From: Pseudoalteromonas sp. '520P1 No. 423'
Lineage (GTDB): Bacteria; Pseudomonadota; Gammaproteobacteria; Enterobacterales; Alteromonadaceae
DNA: 64,000 bases
Assembly: GCF_001269985.1 (NCBI RefSeq)
Contig: NZ_BBZB01000001.1
Coordinates: 2,914,001 to 2,978,000, forward strand
Direction of reading: 5' to 3'
The notes under the pieces were generated by a model. It had not been told where the DNA came from. It saw only the letters and a list, made by a program, of their open reading frames with translations, and did not search any database. Below, piece by piece: positions 24,888-34,434 of this stretch (its first letter is position 1; each line of letters begins with the position of its first letter). A program made the translations under genes and the position numbers.

Positions 24888-25769
24888 ATGATAAAAAGTT
24901 TTTTACAGTTAACAAAACCTGGCATTATTATTGGTAACTTAATCGCAGCTGCAGCTGGTTTTTTTTTGGCTGCACAGGGAAATATTGATTGGTTTTTATT
25001 TTTAGCTATGTGTAGTGGTGTAATCTTAATTATTGCATCTGGTTGTGTTTTCAATAATTACATTGATAGAGATATCGATGGATTAATGCAAAGAACGTGT
25101 AATCGCGTATTAGTTAAAAAGTTAATATCACTAAATAGTGCGTTAGTGTATGCATTTATACTTGGATTAGCTGGTTTTACAGTTTTATTTGTATTTACTA
25201 ATATTACCTCTTTATTTTTTGGCGCATTAGGCTTTATCGTATATGTAGGCTTTTACAGTTTGTATTTTAAACGTAAATCAATATATGGCACTTTAGTAGG
25301 TAGTTTATCTGGTGCCTGTCCTCCAGTTATTGGCTATTGTGCAATTACAGGTAATTTCGATATTGGTGCTGCAATTATTTTAATCGCATTTTGCTTATGG
25401 CAGATACCTCATTCATATGCAATTGCAATATATAGAATGACAGATTACCAAGCTGCAAAAATTCCTGTTTTACCTGTTTGTAAAGATATAAAGACCGCCA
25501 GAATGCATATCATTGCTTATATTACCGCATTCACATTAGTCTCTTTATTACTATCTCAACAAGCTTACGTTGGGATTATTTATGCTGTTGTTATGAGTAT
25601 ATTGGGAGCTTATTGGCTGTACATAGCAATCGCTGACTTTAATCGTTTAAGTAACCAAATGTGGGCAAAACGTTTATTTGTATTCTCCATTTTAACAATT
25701 ACTATTTTAAGTGTTTTAATCTCATTCGATTTTAATGTAAATACACTCAATTTGATGGTTATGAGGTAA
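24888..25769 (+). CDS. cyoE: Protohaem IX farnesyltransferase (haem O synthase)
   Basis: Attaches a farnesyl group to haem b to make haem O for the oxidase. 293 residues with about nine helices. The UbiA-family aspartate motif is NNYIDRDIDGLMQRTCNR near 50-67, and the second conserved loop is YRMTDYQAAKIPVLPVC near 182-198. The start LTKPGIIIGNLIAAAAGFFL is typical. Its position directly after cyoD is the normal order and the family length fits. Confidence 0.95.
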   Translation: MIKSFLQLTKPGIIIGNLIAAAAGFFLAAQGNIDWFLFLAMCSGVILIIASGCVFNNYIDRDIDGLMQRTCNRVLVKKLISLNSALVYAFILGLAGFTVLFVFTNITSLFFGALGFIVYVGFYSLYFKRKSIYGTLVGSLSGACPPVIGYCAITGNFDIGAAIILIAFCLWQIPHSYAIAIYRMTDYQAAKIPVLPVCKDIKTARMHIIAYITAFTLVSLLLSQQAYVGIIYAVVMSILGAYWLYIAIADFNRLSNQMWAKRLFVFSILTITILSVLISFDFNVNTLNLMVMR

Positions 25770-25772
25770 CTT

Positions 25773-26372
25773 ATGCACTCAGCTCTTAAATGGATTATTC
25801 CTACTATTGGTATGCTTATTCTCACAGTGTTGATTATCTTTTATGTATCTACAACGACAAAAGATCTAGGTCAGTCAAAAAGAGCTTTCTCTGATCTAGG
25901 TGGTGATTTCACACTAGAAAGTCACCAAGGTAATATCTCTTTAAGTGATTATTCAAATCATGTTGTGGTTTTATATTTTGGTTACTTGTCATGTGCTGAT
26001 GTATGCCCTACTTCTATGTCGGTGATAAGTAATGCACTTAGTAAGTTAACAGAGAGTCAAATTAAACATACTCAGGCAATTTTCATAAGTGTTGACCCAG
26101 ATAGAGACAATACTATTGATATCGAAAAGTTTACGCGATATTTTCATAAAAAAATTCTTGGGGTTACAGGAAGTAAAGAGCAAATAGCGAACGTTAGTGA
26201 GAAATTTGGTGTTTATTATAATACAGATGAATTAGAAGGCTCTATAATGGATTATTCTGTAGATCATGCTTCTCGCTTTTATATCATCAATAAGCAAGGA
26301 GAATTAGTCACAGCAATGAGCCATAGTACAACACCTAATGAGTTAGCAGCTCAGATTAAGGAGTTATTATGA
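25773..26372 (+). CDS. SCO1/SenC-family copper chaperone
   Basis: A membrane-anchored thioredoxin-fold protein that delivers copper or reduces thiols during oxidase assembly. 199 residues: N-terminal anchor about 7-27, then GGDFTLESHQGNISLSDY, the copper-binding CxxxC in FGYLSCADVCPTSMS near 70-84, FISVDPDRD near 108 and the copper-ligand His in DYSVDHASRFYIIN near 165-178. All key residues are present. It follows cyoE by three bases and overlaps the next gene by four. Sco proteins usually serve Cu-A oxidases, so its place after a bo3 (Cu-A-less) operon is a small oddity. Confidence 0.9.
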   Translation: MHSALKWIIPTIGMLILTVLIIFYVSTTTKDLGQSKRAFSDLGGDFTLESHQGNISLSDYSNHVVVLYFGYLSCADVCPTSMSVISNALSKLTESQIKHTQAIFISVDPDRDNTIDIEKFTRYFHKKILGVTGSKEQIANVSEKFGVYYNTDELEGSIMDYSVDHASRFYIINKQGELVTAMSHSTTPNELAAQIKELL

Positions 26373-26869
26373 TTCGATTATTATTAATTGCTCCTTTATT
26401 ATTGACATCTTTTTTATGCTTTGCTGGTACTTCAATGGATTTGATTGTTAATAAATACCAATTTAATCAATGTGCTAATCAGCTTACAACAATTGCAGAA
26501 GAAGTCATTGGTACTAAAGAGCACAGACTTCTCCCGGTATTTGCAACTAATCAAGCCAATCACAGATTAGTTACAATAACTGGGGTTATAAATTATCGCG
26601 ACAGACAAAGCCATATTGTATTTAGTGCTAGTCCATCAGGTAAAGACTCCACAGGATGCGATGTCAGCTATAATGAAAGCTTTGTTTTTGCATCACCTTG
26701 TATACTAGTAAGGGAGGAAGTTTTTAAAAAGTGGCCATTTAAAGGTAAATTAAATAACAATACTCAGGTTTTTGTTAACAAAAAAGATCATAAAAAGTTG
26801 GCTTATTTAACTAATGCTACAGATAGTGCTTATTGTTTAGTAAGTATTAAAAAGAGTATATATATTTAA
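26369..26869 (+). CDS. Hypothetical secreted protein at the end of the cyo operon
   Basis: Not recognised. 166 residues with a signal peptide (IRLLLIAPLLLTSFLCFAGT, cleavage after about residue 20). The mature part has six cysteines (NQCANQL, GCDVSY, SPCILV, AYCLVS and others), suggesting disulphides in the periplasm. It overlaps the Sco gene by four bases (ATGA), so it is translationally coupled and may be part of oxidase assembly or copper handling; no classic metal motif (CxxxC, M-rich) is visible. A terminator at 26908-26939 closes the operon. Confidence 0.7.
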   Translation: MIRLLLIAPLLLTSFLCFAGTSMDLIVNKYQFNQCANQLTTIAEEVIGTKEHRLLPVFATNQANHRLVTITGVINYRDRQSHIVFSASPSGKDSTGCDVSYNESFVFASPCILVREEVFKKWPFKGKLNNNTQVFVNKKDHKKLAYLTNATDSAYCLVSIKKSIYI

Positions 26870-26907
26870 ATCTTCTATTCATTTTATTATTAGACGCCCT
26901 ATCAATC

Positions 26908-26939
26908 GAAGTATTCTTAGCATTCGTCAAGGATACTTC
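26908..26939 (+). terminator. Terminator of the cyo operon
   Basis: GAAGTATTCTT and AAGGATACTTC pair over 11 bp (two G-T pairs) around a 10-base loop, followed by TTATTATTTTATT. It lies 39 bases after the last stop codon. Confidence 0.75.
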
Positions 26940-27060
26940 TTATTATTTTATTATTAGCTTCTAATATATAACAGTACAATCAGCCAATCTTAAAGTTCGA
27001 ATTAATAAGATAGCTAAAGATGAATTATGTAAACACATTTCAGGATGAGACAAATCGATA

Positions 27061-27092
27061 AAAAAGCCCTCTAAGGGTGTAAAGGGCTTTTT
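27061..27092. terminator. Orphan strong terminator
   Basis: AAAAAGCCCT ... AGGGCTTTTT, a perfect 10-bp stem with A and T tracts in both directions, 190 bases past the cyo operon. The nearest gene on either side does not need it, so it may end a small RNA or a lost gene. Confidence 0.75.
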
Positions 27093-27208
27093 GGAGCATC
27101 CATATCAACCGATATGAGCAAAGTAGCAAGTATTAATGTTTCACAGATTTTCCTTTTTAGGGGATTAACTGCTTAATAAAGTTCTATCGTGGAGTACAGC
27201 CCTTTATT

Positions 27209-27227
27209 GATAATGATTATCATTTAG
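27209..27227. promoter_or_regulatory. Fur-box-like site without an obvious target
   Basis: GATAATGATTATCATTTAG agrees with the 19-bp Fur consensus at 15 positions. The next plus-strand gene is sbcB, 317 bases away, which is not an iron gene. Confidence 0.45.
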
Positions 27228-27544
27228 ATTGGAACGCAAGTCAAGACCTAAATGGTAATTATTTCCAATTGTAGTTATTCTTAATTTTGTAGAGTAAGTA
27301 AAGTTTCAAAGACCCTTGAACAATAATAACTCTAGTAGCTATTGATTTTATCCCTTTTAGCCATTCTCCAAGCTTTGGTATATAATCAACACCCCATAGA
27401 AACAATAACTTGCTTACCCGCGGGTCAACAGAGATAGTCCCGTTTTTGATACTATTATTGTTACACTTTATATTATATTTAAAACGAACTGCAAAATTCA
27501 TCAGAAAGCAATTAAAGCACTGAAAATAAAGAGTTTATCCCGAT

Positions 27545-28996
27545 ATGGAAACATTCGAAAACAGCACAAATCAAAATACCATCTACTGGCACGATTATGA
27601 AACTTTTGGAGCTAACCCACAAAAGGATCGTCCTAGCCAATTTGCAGGCATTCGCACTGATTTTGATTTAAACATTATTGGTGAACCGCTTATTATTTAT
27701 TGTAAACCTGCACCTGATTTTTTACCTCATCCAGAAGCATGTTTAATAACAGGGATTACACCGCAACATGCACAAAAACATGGTTTGATAGAAGCTGAGT
27801 TTATTAAAAAAATTCATGATGAATTCAGTGTTAACCAAACGTGTGTTGCAGGCTATAACAGTATTCGGTTTGATGATGAAGTCTCACGTTATACGTTATA
27901 TCGTAACTTTTTTGACCCTTATGCTCGAGAATGGCAAAACGGTAATAGTCGTTGGGATATCATTGATTTAGTAAGAGCCTGTTATGCACTTCGCCCTGAA
28001 GGTATTAATTGGCCAACGAAAGAAGATGGCAGCCCTAGTTTTAGATTAGAAGAGCTGACTAAAGCCAATGGTATTGAACATGTCGCAGCCCATGATGCCT
28101 TATCAGATGTATTAGCGACAATAGAGTTGGCTAAGCTTATCAAACAAAAACAACCTAAATTATATGAGTTTATATTTAATTTAAGAACTAAAAAGCAAGT
28201 CGCTGAGCTGATAGATATTCATAATATGACGCCTATTGTGCATACATCTTCTATGATCCCTTCGACGCAAGGCTGTACAAGTTGGATGGCGCCAATGGCA
28301 TTTCATCCAGTCAATAAAAATGCGGTTATTTGTTATAACTTAACTTATGATCCAGCGCCATTACTTGAATTAAGCGCTCAAGAAATACAAACCCGTTTGT
28401 ATACGCCAAAAGCAGATTTATCTTCTGATGAATTACCAATAGGTTTAAAGTTAGTTCATATCAATAAATGCCCAGTTGTGGCACCAGCAAAAACGTTATT
28501 ACCTGAAAACGCAACCCGTTTAGGTATAGATAGAGAACAATGTTTAAAAAACCTGGCTAATTTAAAAGCCGACTCTGCTCTAAGACAAAAAGTAATTGAT
28601 GTATTTTCAGAGCAAAGGGATTTTGGCGAAACTTCCAATCCTGATTATCAATTATATAACGGTTTCACTTCACGTAATGACAAACAGTTATTTGATGAAA
28701 TCCATGAAACCAAACCTGAACATTTAGGTAATTTACAACTCGATTTTGAAGATAAAAAGTTTGAAACTTTATTTTTTAGATATCGCGCTCGTAACTGGCC
28801 TGAAACACTTGAAGCACATGAACTAGATACGTGGCGTACTTATTGTAAAGATAAGATCATGAATGGTGAAGATCAACCCTCTATTGATGTGCAAGACTTT
28901 ATGCTCACCCTTGAAAACTTAGTACATGAGCATGATGGGAATGATAAGAAACTGACAATTTTAAAATCGCTTTACCATTACGCACAAAATCTATAA
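27545..28996 (+). CDS. sbcB: Exodeoxyribonuclease I
   Basis: A 3'-5' single-strand exonuclease acting in recombination and mismatch repair. 483 residues, the size of E. coli ExoI. The DnaQ-type exonuclease domain covers residues 1-200: ExoI motif YWHDYETFGANPQKDRPSQF near 14-33 with Asp/Glu metal ligands, ExoII VAGYNSIRFDDEV near 103-115, and ExoIII HDALSDVLATIELA near 183-196. The C-terminal part matches the SbcB-specific SH3-like and helical domains (RYRARNWPETL near 422). Stand-alone gene with a shared terminator downstream. Confidence 0.95.
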   Translation: METFENSTNQNTIYWHDYETFGANPQKDRPSQFAGIRTDFDLNIIGEPLIIYCKPAPDFLPHPEACLITGITPQHAQKHGLIEAEFIKKIHDEFSVNQTCVAGYNSIRFDDEVSRYTLYRNFFDPYAREWQNGNSRWDIIDLVRACYALRPEGINWPTKEDGSPSFRLEELTKANGIEHVAAHDALSDVLATIELAKLIKQKQPKLYEFIFNLRTKKQVAELIDIHNMTPIVHTSSMIPSTQGCTSWMAPMAFHPVNKNAVICYNLTYDPAPLLELSAQEIQTRLYTPKADLSSDELPIGLKLVHINKCPVVAPAKTLLPENATRLGIDREQCLKNLANLKADSALRQKVIDVFSEQRDFGETSNPDYQLYNGFTSRNDKQLFDEIHETKPEHLGNLQLDFEDKKFETLFFRYRARNWPETLEAHELDTWRTYCKDKIMNGEDQPSIDVQDFMLTLENLVHEHDGNDKKLTILKSLYHYAQNL

Positions 28997-29030
28997 AACG
29001 ATTTTAGCTTTTTGGTTATCAACCACAAAA

Positions 29031-29057
29031 AATCCCCATGCTTTTGCTATGGGGATT
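29031..29057. terminator. Bidirectional terminator (sbcB / yfbV)
   Basis: AATCCCCAT and ATGGGGATT form a 9-bp stem around GCTTTTGCT, with A and T tracts on both sides, between two convergent genes. Confidence 0.85.
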
Positions 29058-29089
29058 ATTTAATTAAATGATTATTTTATTTAACAGGC

Positions 29090-29536
29090 TTAAAACATAT
29101 CGCGAGTAAAAGCGCGATCCATTTTATCAAACATCTCTTTTAATAAAATCGCAAGTTCAAAGTATTTGGGTCTTGCACTGCTTATTTTAGGCTGATGACC
29201 ATTTTCTTGCATTTTAACTTCTATTTCACGGTACCAGCTTGCTAAACTCGGTGGTAAATCAGTATCTGAACGTTTACCTAGCCATAATAAACCTTGAACA
29301 GGTAAAGATAAAAAAAACAAACTGCATGCTAAAGCTTGCGGTAAATAATCGGCACCAAAATATTGAATTTGAACCAACATGCTAATTAATGCCAAAGCAG
29401 GCATAACCAGCATTGCTAATTGTGTTGCCTTAATCACACGTCGTTCTATAAATATAGGAGCTAACTCAATGCGATCGGGCCATAACTTACAATATTTTTG
29501 GCCTTCTCTAATTTGCACCATCAAAGTTTTTTGCAT
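29090..29536 (-). CDS. yfbV: YfbV (UPF0208) membrane protein
   Basis: 148 residues, two membrane helices (about 36-60 and 70-86). The sequence carries the family patterns REGQKYCKLWP, APIFIERRVIKATQ, LPVQGLLWLGKRS and LPPSLASWYREIE. E. coli has yfbV directly beside and divergent from ackA-pta, as here, which supports the call. Its role is poorly known (linked to chromosome-terminus organisation in E. coli). The 169-base gap to ackA holds both promoters. Confidence 0.9.
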   Translation of the reverse strand: MQKTLMVQIREGQKYCKLWPDRIELAPIFIERRVIKATQLAMLVMPALALISMLVQIQYFGADYLPQALACSLFFLSLPVQGLLWLGKRSDTDLPPSLASWYREIEVKMQENGHQPKISSARPKYFELAILLKEMFDKMDRAFTRDMF

Positions 29537-29705
29537 AGTGACTCCTCATAAAATAACTTACTAAAAATTGGTCTAAATCAATTATAAAATCCATATATAG
29601 TATAGACTATACCACAGCTAGGGGAATTGTCTTTATCGCCTTAGTGTTAATTTATTTTGTAACTTATGGTTTTTATATAAAACCACTCTCATATCAGGAA
29701 AAATC

Positions 29706-30905
29706 ATGCCCCAGCAGTATGTACTTGTTTTAAATTGCGGTAGTTCTAGTCTTAAATTTGCAATAATAGATGCGCAAGCTGGTAAGGAAACACTATCAGG
29801 CTTAGCTGAATGCTTAGGCTTTGAAAATGCAAGCTTAAAATATAAATTGAATGGCAATAAACATACCGTTTCTTTGGTTCAAAATGCACAACACGCTCAA
29901 GCTATTTCCGTATTAGTGCAACTTATAAATGAGAATAAATTATCAGATCAACTTATTGCCGTTGGTCATCGTGTTGTTCATGGCGGCGAACAATTTACCG
30001 GCTCTGTTATTATCAATGAAGAAGTAATTTCGGCAATTACTAAAGTATCTGCCCTAGCACCTTTGCATAACCCAGCTAATTTAGTTGGCATTGAAGCCGC
30101 AACCAAAGCTTTTGGCTCTTTACCTCAAATTGCAGTATTTGATACCGCATTTCACCAAACTATGCCTTCAAAAGCTTATTTATATGCATTGCCATACGCT
30201 TTATATAAAGAACATAGTGTTCGCCGATATGGCTTTCATGGCACTAGTCATTATTTTGTATCTGGACAAGCTGCTGAAGTTTTACAAAAACCAATCGAAG
30301 ATATTAATTTAATCAGTGCGCATTTAGGCAATGGCTGTTCTGTTACCGCTATTAAAGGTGGTAAAAGTGTTGATACAAGTATGGGTATTACACCACTTGA
30401 AGGCTTAGTGATGGGTACCCGAAGTGGTGATGTAGATCCAGGTTTGTTTAGCTTTTTAAGTAACTTAGGCTACAGTGCAAAAAAAATAGATAACTTACTA
30501 AACAAAGAAAGTGGTTTATTAGGTTTAAGCCAACTATCAAATGATTGCCGTACCATAGAAGAGCAATACGAAAAACAAAACCCACAAGCAATGCTGGCTT
30601 TAAATGTGTTTTGTTATCGTTTAGCTAAATATATTGCTTCTTATACTGTGCCATTAGGTGAACTTGATGCCATTATTTTCACTGGTGGCATAGGTGAAAA
30701 CTCGAATTTAATTCGTGAAAAAGTACTTAACTTGCTAACGATATTTGGTTTATCAGTTGATAACGATAAAAATTTAAAAGCGCGTTTTGGCAAGTCGGGT
30801 ATCATCACCAATAACAATTCAGGTCCTATTGCACTTGTTATTCCTACAAATGAAGAATGGGTAATCGCACAAGATTCTGCTCAGCTAGTTAAGGAGGCAA
30901 AATAA
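29706..30905 (+). CDS. ackA: Acetate kinase
   Basis: Interconverts acetyl phosphate + ADP and acetate + ATP. 399 residues, standard length. Motifs: [13 protein letters not shown] (7-19), [14 protein letters not shown] near 93, the catalytic Asp in [10 protein letters not shown] near 150, [12 protein letters not shown] near 177, the adenosine-binding [12 protein letters not shown] near 208 and FTGGIGENS near 328. It ends in AGGAGGCAAAATAATG, which is also the ribosome-binding site and start of pta, so the two are translationally coupled. It can dispose of or recover acetate released by NagA. Confidence 0.97.
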   Translation: MPQQYVLVLNCGSSSLKFAIIDAQAGKETLSGLAECLGFENASLKYKLNGNKHTVSLVQNAQHAQAISVLVQLINENKLSDQLIAVGHRVVHGGEQFTGSVIINEEVISAITKVSALAPLHNPANLVGIEAATKAFGSLPQIAVFDTAFHQTMPSKAYLYALPYALYKEHSVRRYGFHGTSHYFVSGQAAEVLQKPIEDINLISAHLGNGCSVTAIKGGKSVDTSMGITPLEGLVMGTRSGDVDPGLFSFLSNLGYSAKKIDNLLNKESGLLGLSQLSNDCRTIEEQYEKQNPQAMLALNVFCYRLAKYIASYTVPLGELDAIIFTGGIGENSNLIREKVLNLLTIFGLSVDNDKNLKARFGKSGIITNNNSGPIALVIPTNEEWVIAQDSAQLVKEAK

Positions 30906-33043
30906 TGTCTCATCGTATTATGTTAATTCCTGTATCTACAGGTGTTGGTCTAACATCTATTTCTGTTGGTTTAGTACGTGCCCTTGAGCAAAAAGCAGTT
31001 AAAGTTAACTTTTTCAAACCTATTGCACAACCTAGAAGCAATGATAAAGGTCCTGAAAAATCAACTGAAATAGTTAAGATTGGCTCTTTGATCCAGCCTC
31101 CACCTTCAATTGACTTGGCTTATGCTGAACAAATGATCAGCACAGGTAAGGGTGATGTTTTATTAGAGGAAATCGTATCGCGTTTTGAGCAACATATTAC
31201 CAAAGGCGATGTGGCTATCATTGAAGGTATGGTACCAACTCGTAAACAGCCTTATGCTGGGCGTGTCAATAGAGAAATCGCACAAGCTTTAGGTGCCCAA
31301 ATCATTTTTGTTATTACGCCAGGTAATGATACTAATGCACAACTTGAAGAAAAGTTAGAAATCGCTTCAGGCAATTATGGCGGTGTAGAACATAAACGTG
31401 TACTAGGCTGTATTTTTAATAAAATCAATGCACCCGTTGACGAAGAAGGTAGAGCGCGTGCCGATTTAGCTGAACAATTTGATGTTGAAAAGTTAGAAAG
31501 CGAGCAGCATAGACTGGCTGCTTTACCATTATTTAGAAAGCACCCTTTTAAATTACTTGGCAGTGTTCCTTGGAACTTTGACTTAGTAGCACCGCGTGTA
31601 ATGGACTTAGTTAAGTACTTAGATGCTGAAATTATCAATGAAGGTGATTTAGAACATAGACGTTTACGTCGCGTGGCATTTTGTGCAAGAACAGTTTCAA
31701 ATATGTTAAGTCATTTTACACCGGGTATTTTATTAGTTACTCCTGGAGATAGAACCGATATTCTGGTTGCTGCGTGTTTATCAGCAATGAATGGCACTAA
31801 GCTTGGTGCCATATTATTAACAGGCGGTTTTAAACCTGAACCGAGTATCATGAAATTATGTGAGCAGGCAATGCAAACTGGCTTACCCATCATTTCAACT
31901 CAAACTGATACTTGGCGCACATCCCTATTATTGCATAACTTTAATATGGAAGTACCAGCAGATGATGAGCAACGTATTGAAAAAGTAAAAGATCACAATG
32001 CAGCTTTTTTAGATGCCGATTGGTTAAAAAGCCTTACCCATGGTGTTGCGACCACTCGTAAAATGTCGCCTCCAGCATTTCGTCATTTACTTGCAAGTAA
32101 AGCAAGTAAATCTCAAAAAACGATTGTTTTACCTGAAGGTGAAGAACCTCGAACAGTTAAAGCTGCGGCAATATGTGGCGAAAGAAATATCGCGAAAACA
32201 ATTTTATTAGGCGATAAAGAAGAAATATACAGAATTGCAGAGCAGCAAGGAGTTCAGTTAAACGAAAATGTGACTGTACTGACCCCGAGTGATATACGTG
32301 AAAACTACATAGAAAATATGGTGGAACTACGTAAAAGCAAAGGACTAACAGATGTCGTAGCCGCTGAGCAACTTAAAGACAATGTGGTGCTTGCCACTAT
32401 GATGTTAGCAAATAATGAAGTTGATGGTTTAGTATCAGGTGCAGTTAATACCACAGCAAATACCATACGCCCACCACTGCAATTAATTAAAACAGCTGAA
32501 AATGCTTCTTTAGTATCCTCTGTATTTTTCATGTTATTACCAGATCAAGTATTGGTTTATGGTGATTGTGCAATCAACCCAGACCCTACAGCCGAACAAC
32601 TTGCTGATATTGCAATACAATCAGCTGATTCCGCAGCCGCCTTTGGAATTGAACCTAAAGTCGCTATGATAAGTTATAGTACTGGTAGTTCTGGTGTTGG
32701 TGCTGATGTTGAAAAAGTCAGATTAGCGACCGAAATTGCACAATCTAAACGCCCTGATTTAGTCATAGATGGTCCTTTACAATATGATGCGGCTATTATG
32801 GAGAATGTTGCTCGTAAAAAAGCACCTGATAGCCCTGTAGCTGGTCAAGCTACTGTATTTATATTCCCAGACTTAAATACTGGTAATACAACCTACAAAG
32901 CTGTGCAGCGAAGTGCTGACCTTATAAGCATAGGTCCTATGCTTCAGGGTATGAAGAAGCCAGTAAATGATTTAAGTCGTGGCGCTTTAGTTGATGATAT
33001 TATTTACACCATCGCATTAACGGCAATACAGGCTACGCAATAA
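30905..33043 (+). CDS. pta: Phosphate acetyltransferase
   Basis: Converts acetyl-CoA + Pi to acetyl phosphate + CoA. 712 residues, the long (class II) form. An N-terminal dethiobiotin-synthetase-like domain with [20 protein letters not shown] covers about 1-220, a DRTGG domain follows at about 225-350, and the catalytic PTA_PTB domain covers about 390-705 ([86 protein letters not shown]). Overlaps ackA by one base and ends in a good terminator. Confidence 0.97.
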   Translation: MSHRIMLIPVSTGVGLTSISVGLVRALEQKAVKVNFFKPIAQPRSNDKGPEKSTEIVKIGSLIQPPPSIDLAYAEQMISTGKGDVLLEEIVSRFEQHITKGDVAIIEGMVPTRKQPYAGRVNREIAQALGAQIIFVITPGNDTNAQLEEKLEIASGNYGGVEHKRVLGCIFNKINAPVDEEGRARADLAEQFDVEKLESEQHRLAALPLFRKHPFKLLGSVPWNFDLVAPRVMDLVKYLDAEIINEGDLEHRRLRRVAFCARTVSNMLSHFTPGILLVTPGDRTDILVAACLSAMNGTKLGAILLTGGFKPEPSIMKLCEQAMQTGLPIISTQTDTWRTSLLLHNFNMEVPADDEQRIEKVKDHNAAFLDADWLKSLTHGVATTRKMSPPAFRHLLASKASKSQKTIVLPEGEEPRTVKAAAICGERNIAKTILLGDKEEIYRIAEQQGVQLNENVTVLTPSDIRENYIENMVELRKSKGLTDVVAAEQLKDNVVLATMMLANNEVDGLVSGAVNTTANTIRPPLQLIKTAENASLVSSVFFMLLPDQVLVYGDCAINPDPTAEQLADIAIQSADSAAAFGIEPKVAMISYSTGSSGVGADVEKVRLATEIAQSKRPDLVIDGPLQYDAAIMENVARKKAPDSPVAGQATVFIFPDLNTGNTTYKAVQRSADLISIGPMLQGMKKPVNDLSRGALVDDIIYTIALTAIQATQ

Positions 33044-33106
33044 AAGTACATATAAAGTATGAGTTAAATGGTGTTTTTTTATGAAATAACATTAAAACTT
33101 AAGTTA

Positions 33107-33148
33107 AGAGAAATAAACTGTTTGTTTACTCTGTTTATTTCTCTTTTT
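33107..33148 (+). terminator. Terminator of ackA-pta
   Basis: AGAGAAATAAAC and GTTTATTTCTCT pair over 12 bp around a 14-base loop, followed by TTTT. Confidence 0.85.
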
Positions 33149-33239
33149 ACTGATAACAAAATCAATCAATTTTTGTGCCATATCATTTTAGCTATAAATA
33201 ACATAAGCTTAAATAGAAACCACCAAGTTAACAACAAGG

Positions 33240-33259
33240 TTATCCACAGATTCTGTGGA
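33240..33259. promoter_or_regulatory. Consensus DnaA box in a hairpin
   Basis: TTATCCACA (33240-33248) is a perfect strong DnaA box. TCCACAG and CTGTGGA around it form an inverted repeat, TCCACAGATTCTGTGGA. It is a single box, so not an origin; it may titrate DnaA or affect a local promoter. Confidence 0.4.
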
Positions 33260-33493
33260 AAACAAAAGCGCTAACAATTCAATGTGACCTAAATAAAGTA
33301 CTTTTTATAAAGCATCTGTTTTGGGCTATATGTACTAAAATTAAACTAAACAAAGTAGAAAAACAGTTTATATAAAAATTTTCATTAAAATTAAAGTAAG
33401 TTAAACTTGCCTAAACTGGTTAATGCGCGTAATTTTAATAAATAGCTTTCTAGACTAAAATTTTTAGTATCGTAATTTTAAATAAGGAAATTC

Positions 33494-33883
33494 ATGTCAA
33501 AACAATCCTTAGAGTTAATGAAAGAAGCATTTACAATCCATAGTTTTGATCCTTCAGAGCAAATACCTGAACAAGTCTATAATGCACCGGTATATTTTAT
33601 CGCAAAAACTTACGATGAACTTTCCATTGTGTGTCCTGATTATTTAAAGCTCAATAGTAATGAATCTGAGTCCGGCTGGGCAGCTTTAGAAGTTTTAGGA
33701 CCTTTAGGGTTCTCAATGACGGGAATTTTATCAAATATCTCAGGTATATTAGCACAAGAAAAAATCTCTATTTTTGCTATCTCAACTTTTGATACTGATT
33801 ATATTTTAATTAAACAAGAATTTATGGATAATGCAATTAATAGTCTTAAAAAAAACGGATATAACGTTATCAGCGGTCAATAA
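33494..33883 (+). CDS. ACT-domain protein (CASTOR/ACT_7 type)
   Basis: 129 residues. The C-terminal half, about 60-127, is an ACT domain of the PF13840 type: WAALEVLGPLGFSMTGILSN, then ILAQEKISIFAISTFDTDYI and KKNGYNVISG. These domains bind amino acids and are found alone or in aspartate kinases; the ligand cannot be read. It is coupled to the next gene (stop and start overlap by one base, TAATG), which encodes an EIIA-like protein lacking its phosphorylation sites. The pairing suggests an allosteric sensor rather than an enzyme. Confidence 0.82.
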   Translation: MSKQSLELMKEAFTIHSFDPSEQIPEQVYNAPVYFIAKTYDELSIVCPDYLKLNSNESESGWAALEVLGPLGFSMTGILSNISGILAQEKISIFAISTFDTDYILIKQEFMDNAINSLKKNGYNVISGQ

Positions 33884-34389
33884 TGTCGATTCATAAACAA
33901 ATCATTTTTGCAACACAACAACAAGTCGTCAATCTCGGCTTCCCTGTAATGTCACCCTTATCAGGCAGAATTAAACCTCTAGAAGAACACCCTGAAGTTA
34001 TCTTTTCTTCAGGTGCACTTGGCTGTGGTTTAGCACTTGAGATCAGTAGTCATAAAATTATAGCACCATTTGATGGCATAATAGAAAAAGTAAAAATGGG
34101 TGGAACTGAAGTATATTTTAAAGCTAGAAATGGCTTAAGGCTTTTAGTAGCGCTAAATATTGATCCTAGCTATTTTCCATTACCAGGTTTAGCAATCATA
34201 AAACATGAAAACCAAAACGTTAAAGCTTCAGAAGCTATCGTTCATTTTGATTTAAGAAAAGTACCCACTCCTATCATTTCTTCGGTGACTATTTTAAACT
34301 ACCAAAAGTTAGGTGCGATATATTATTCTCACAATCAAATCACCGCAGGAGAAGATGTACTATTTAAAGTTACAGCTAAAAAACGTTAA
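33883..34389 (+). CDS. EIIA(Glc)-like protein lacking both active-site histidines
   Basis: 168 residues, the size of Crr. The fold pattern of PTS EIIA-Glc is clear: SPLSGRIKPLEEHPEVIF (24-41) matches the Crr segment APLSGEI...VPDVVF. GCGLALEI, then IIAPFDGIIEKV (59-70), NGLRLLVALNIDP (83-95) and AIVHFDLRKV also align. The Crr phosphorylation site His-90 aligns with Ala-90 and the assisting His-75 with Thr-75, so it cannot take part in PTS phosphotransfer. Translationally coupled to an ACT-domain gene. It is probably a regulatory or structural relative. No other PTS gene is in the window. Confidence 0.82.
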   Translation: MSIHKQIIFATQQQVVNLGFPVMSPLSGRIKPLEEHPEVIFSSGALGCGLALEISSHKIIAPFDGIIEKVKMGGTEVYFKARNGLRLLVALNIDPSYFPLPGLAIIKHENQNVKASEAIVHFDLRKVPTPIISSVTILNYQKLGAIYYSHNQITAGEDVLFKVTAKKR

Positions 34390-34434
34390 TAACTGAGCCT
34401 AGAACACTAATCATATTTTATAAGTTGTATTCTA

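Larger units (their letters stand above)
26870..27544. other. 675-bp gap between the cyo operon and sbcB
   Basis: Holds the cyo terminator, a second strong terminator at 27061-27092 with no gene in front of it, and a Fur-box-like site at 27209-27227 with no iron gene behind it. The minus-strand frame 27259-27501 lacks a ribosome-binding site and looks spurious. It probably marks a lost gene. Confidence 0.5.
33044..33493. other. 450-bp gap: pta terminator, a DnaA-box hairpin, promoter of the ACT gene
   Basis: Apart from the terminator (33107-33148) and the hairpin with a DnaA box (33240-33259), it is AT-rich with no supported gene. A 68-codon frame at 33068-33274 runs through the terminator and the hairpin and lacks a ribosome-binding site. 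GGAAATTC precedes the ACT gene start. Confidence 0.55.

Noticed and set aside
27259..27501. Minus-strand frame of 80 codons in the cyo-sbcB gap
   Set aside because: No ribosome-binding site before its ATG, no recognisable domain, and position in a gap with orphan regulatory elements; likely chance in AT-rich DNA.
33068..33274. Plus-strand frame of 68 codons after pta
   Set aside because: It runs straight through the pta terminator and the DnaA-box hairpin and lacks a ribosome-binding site.
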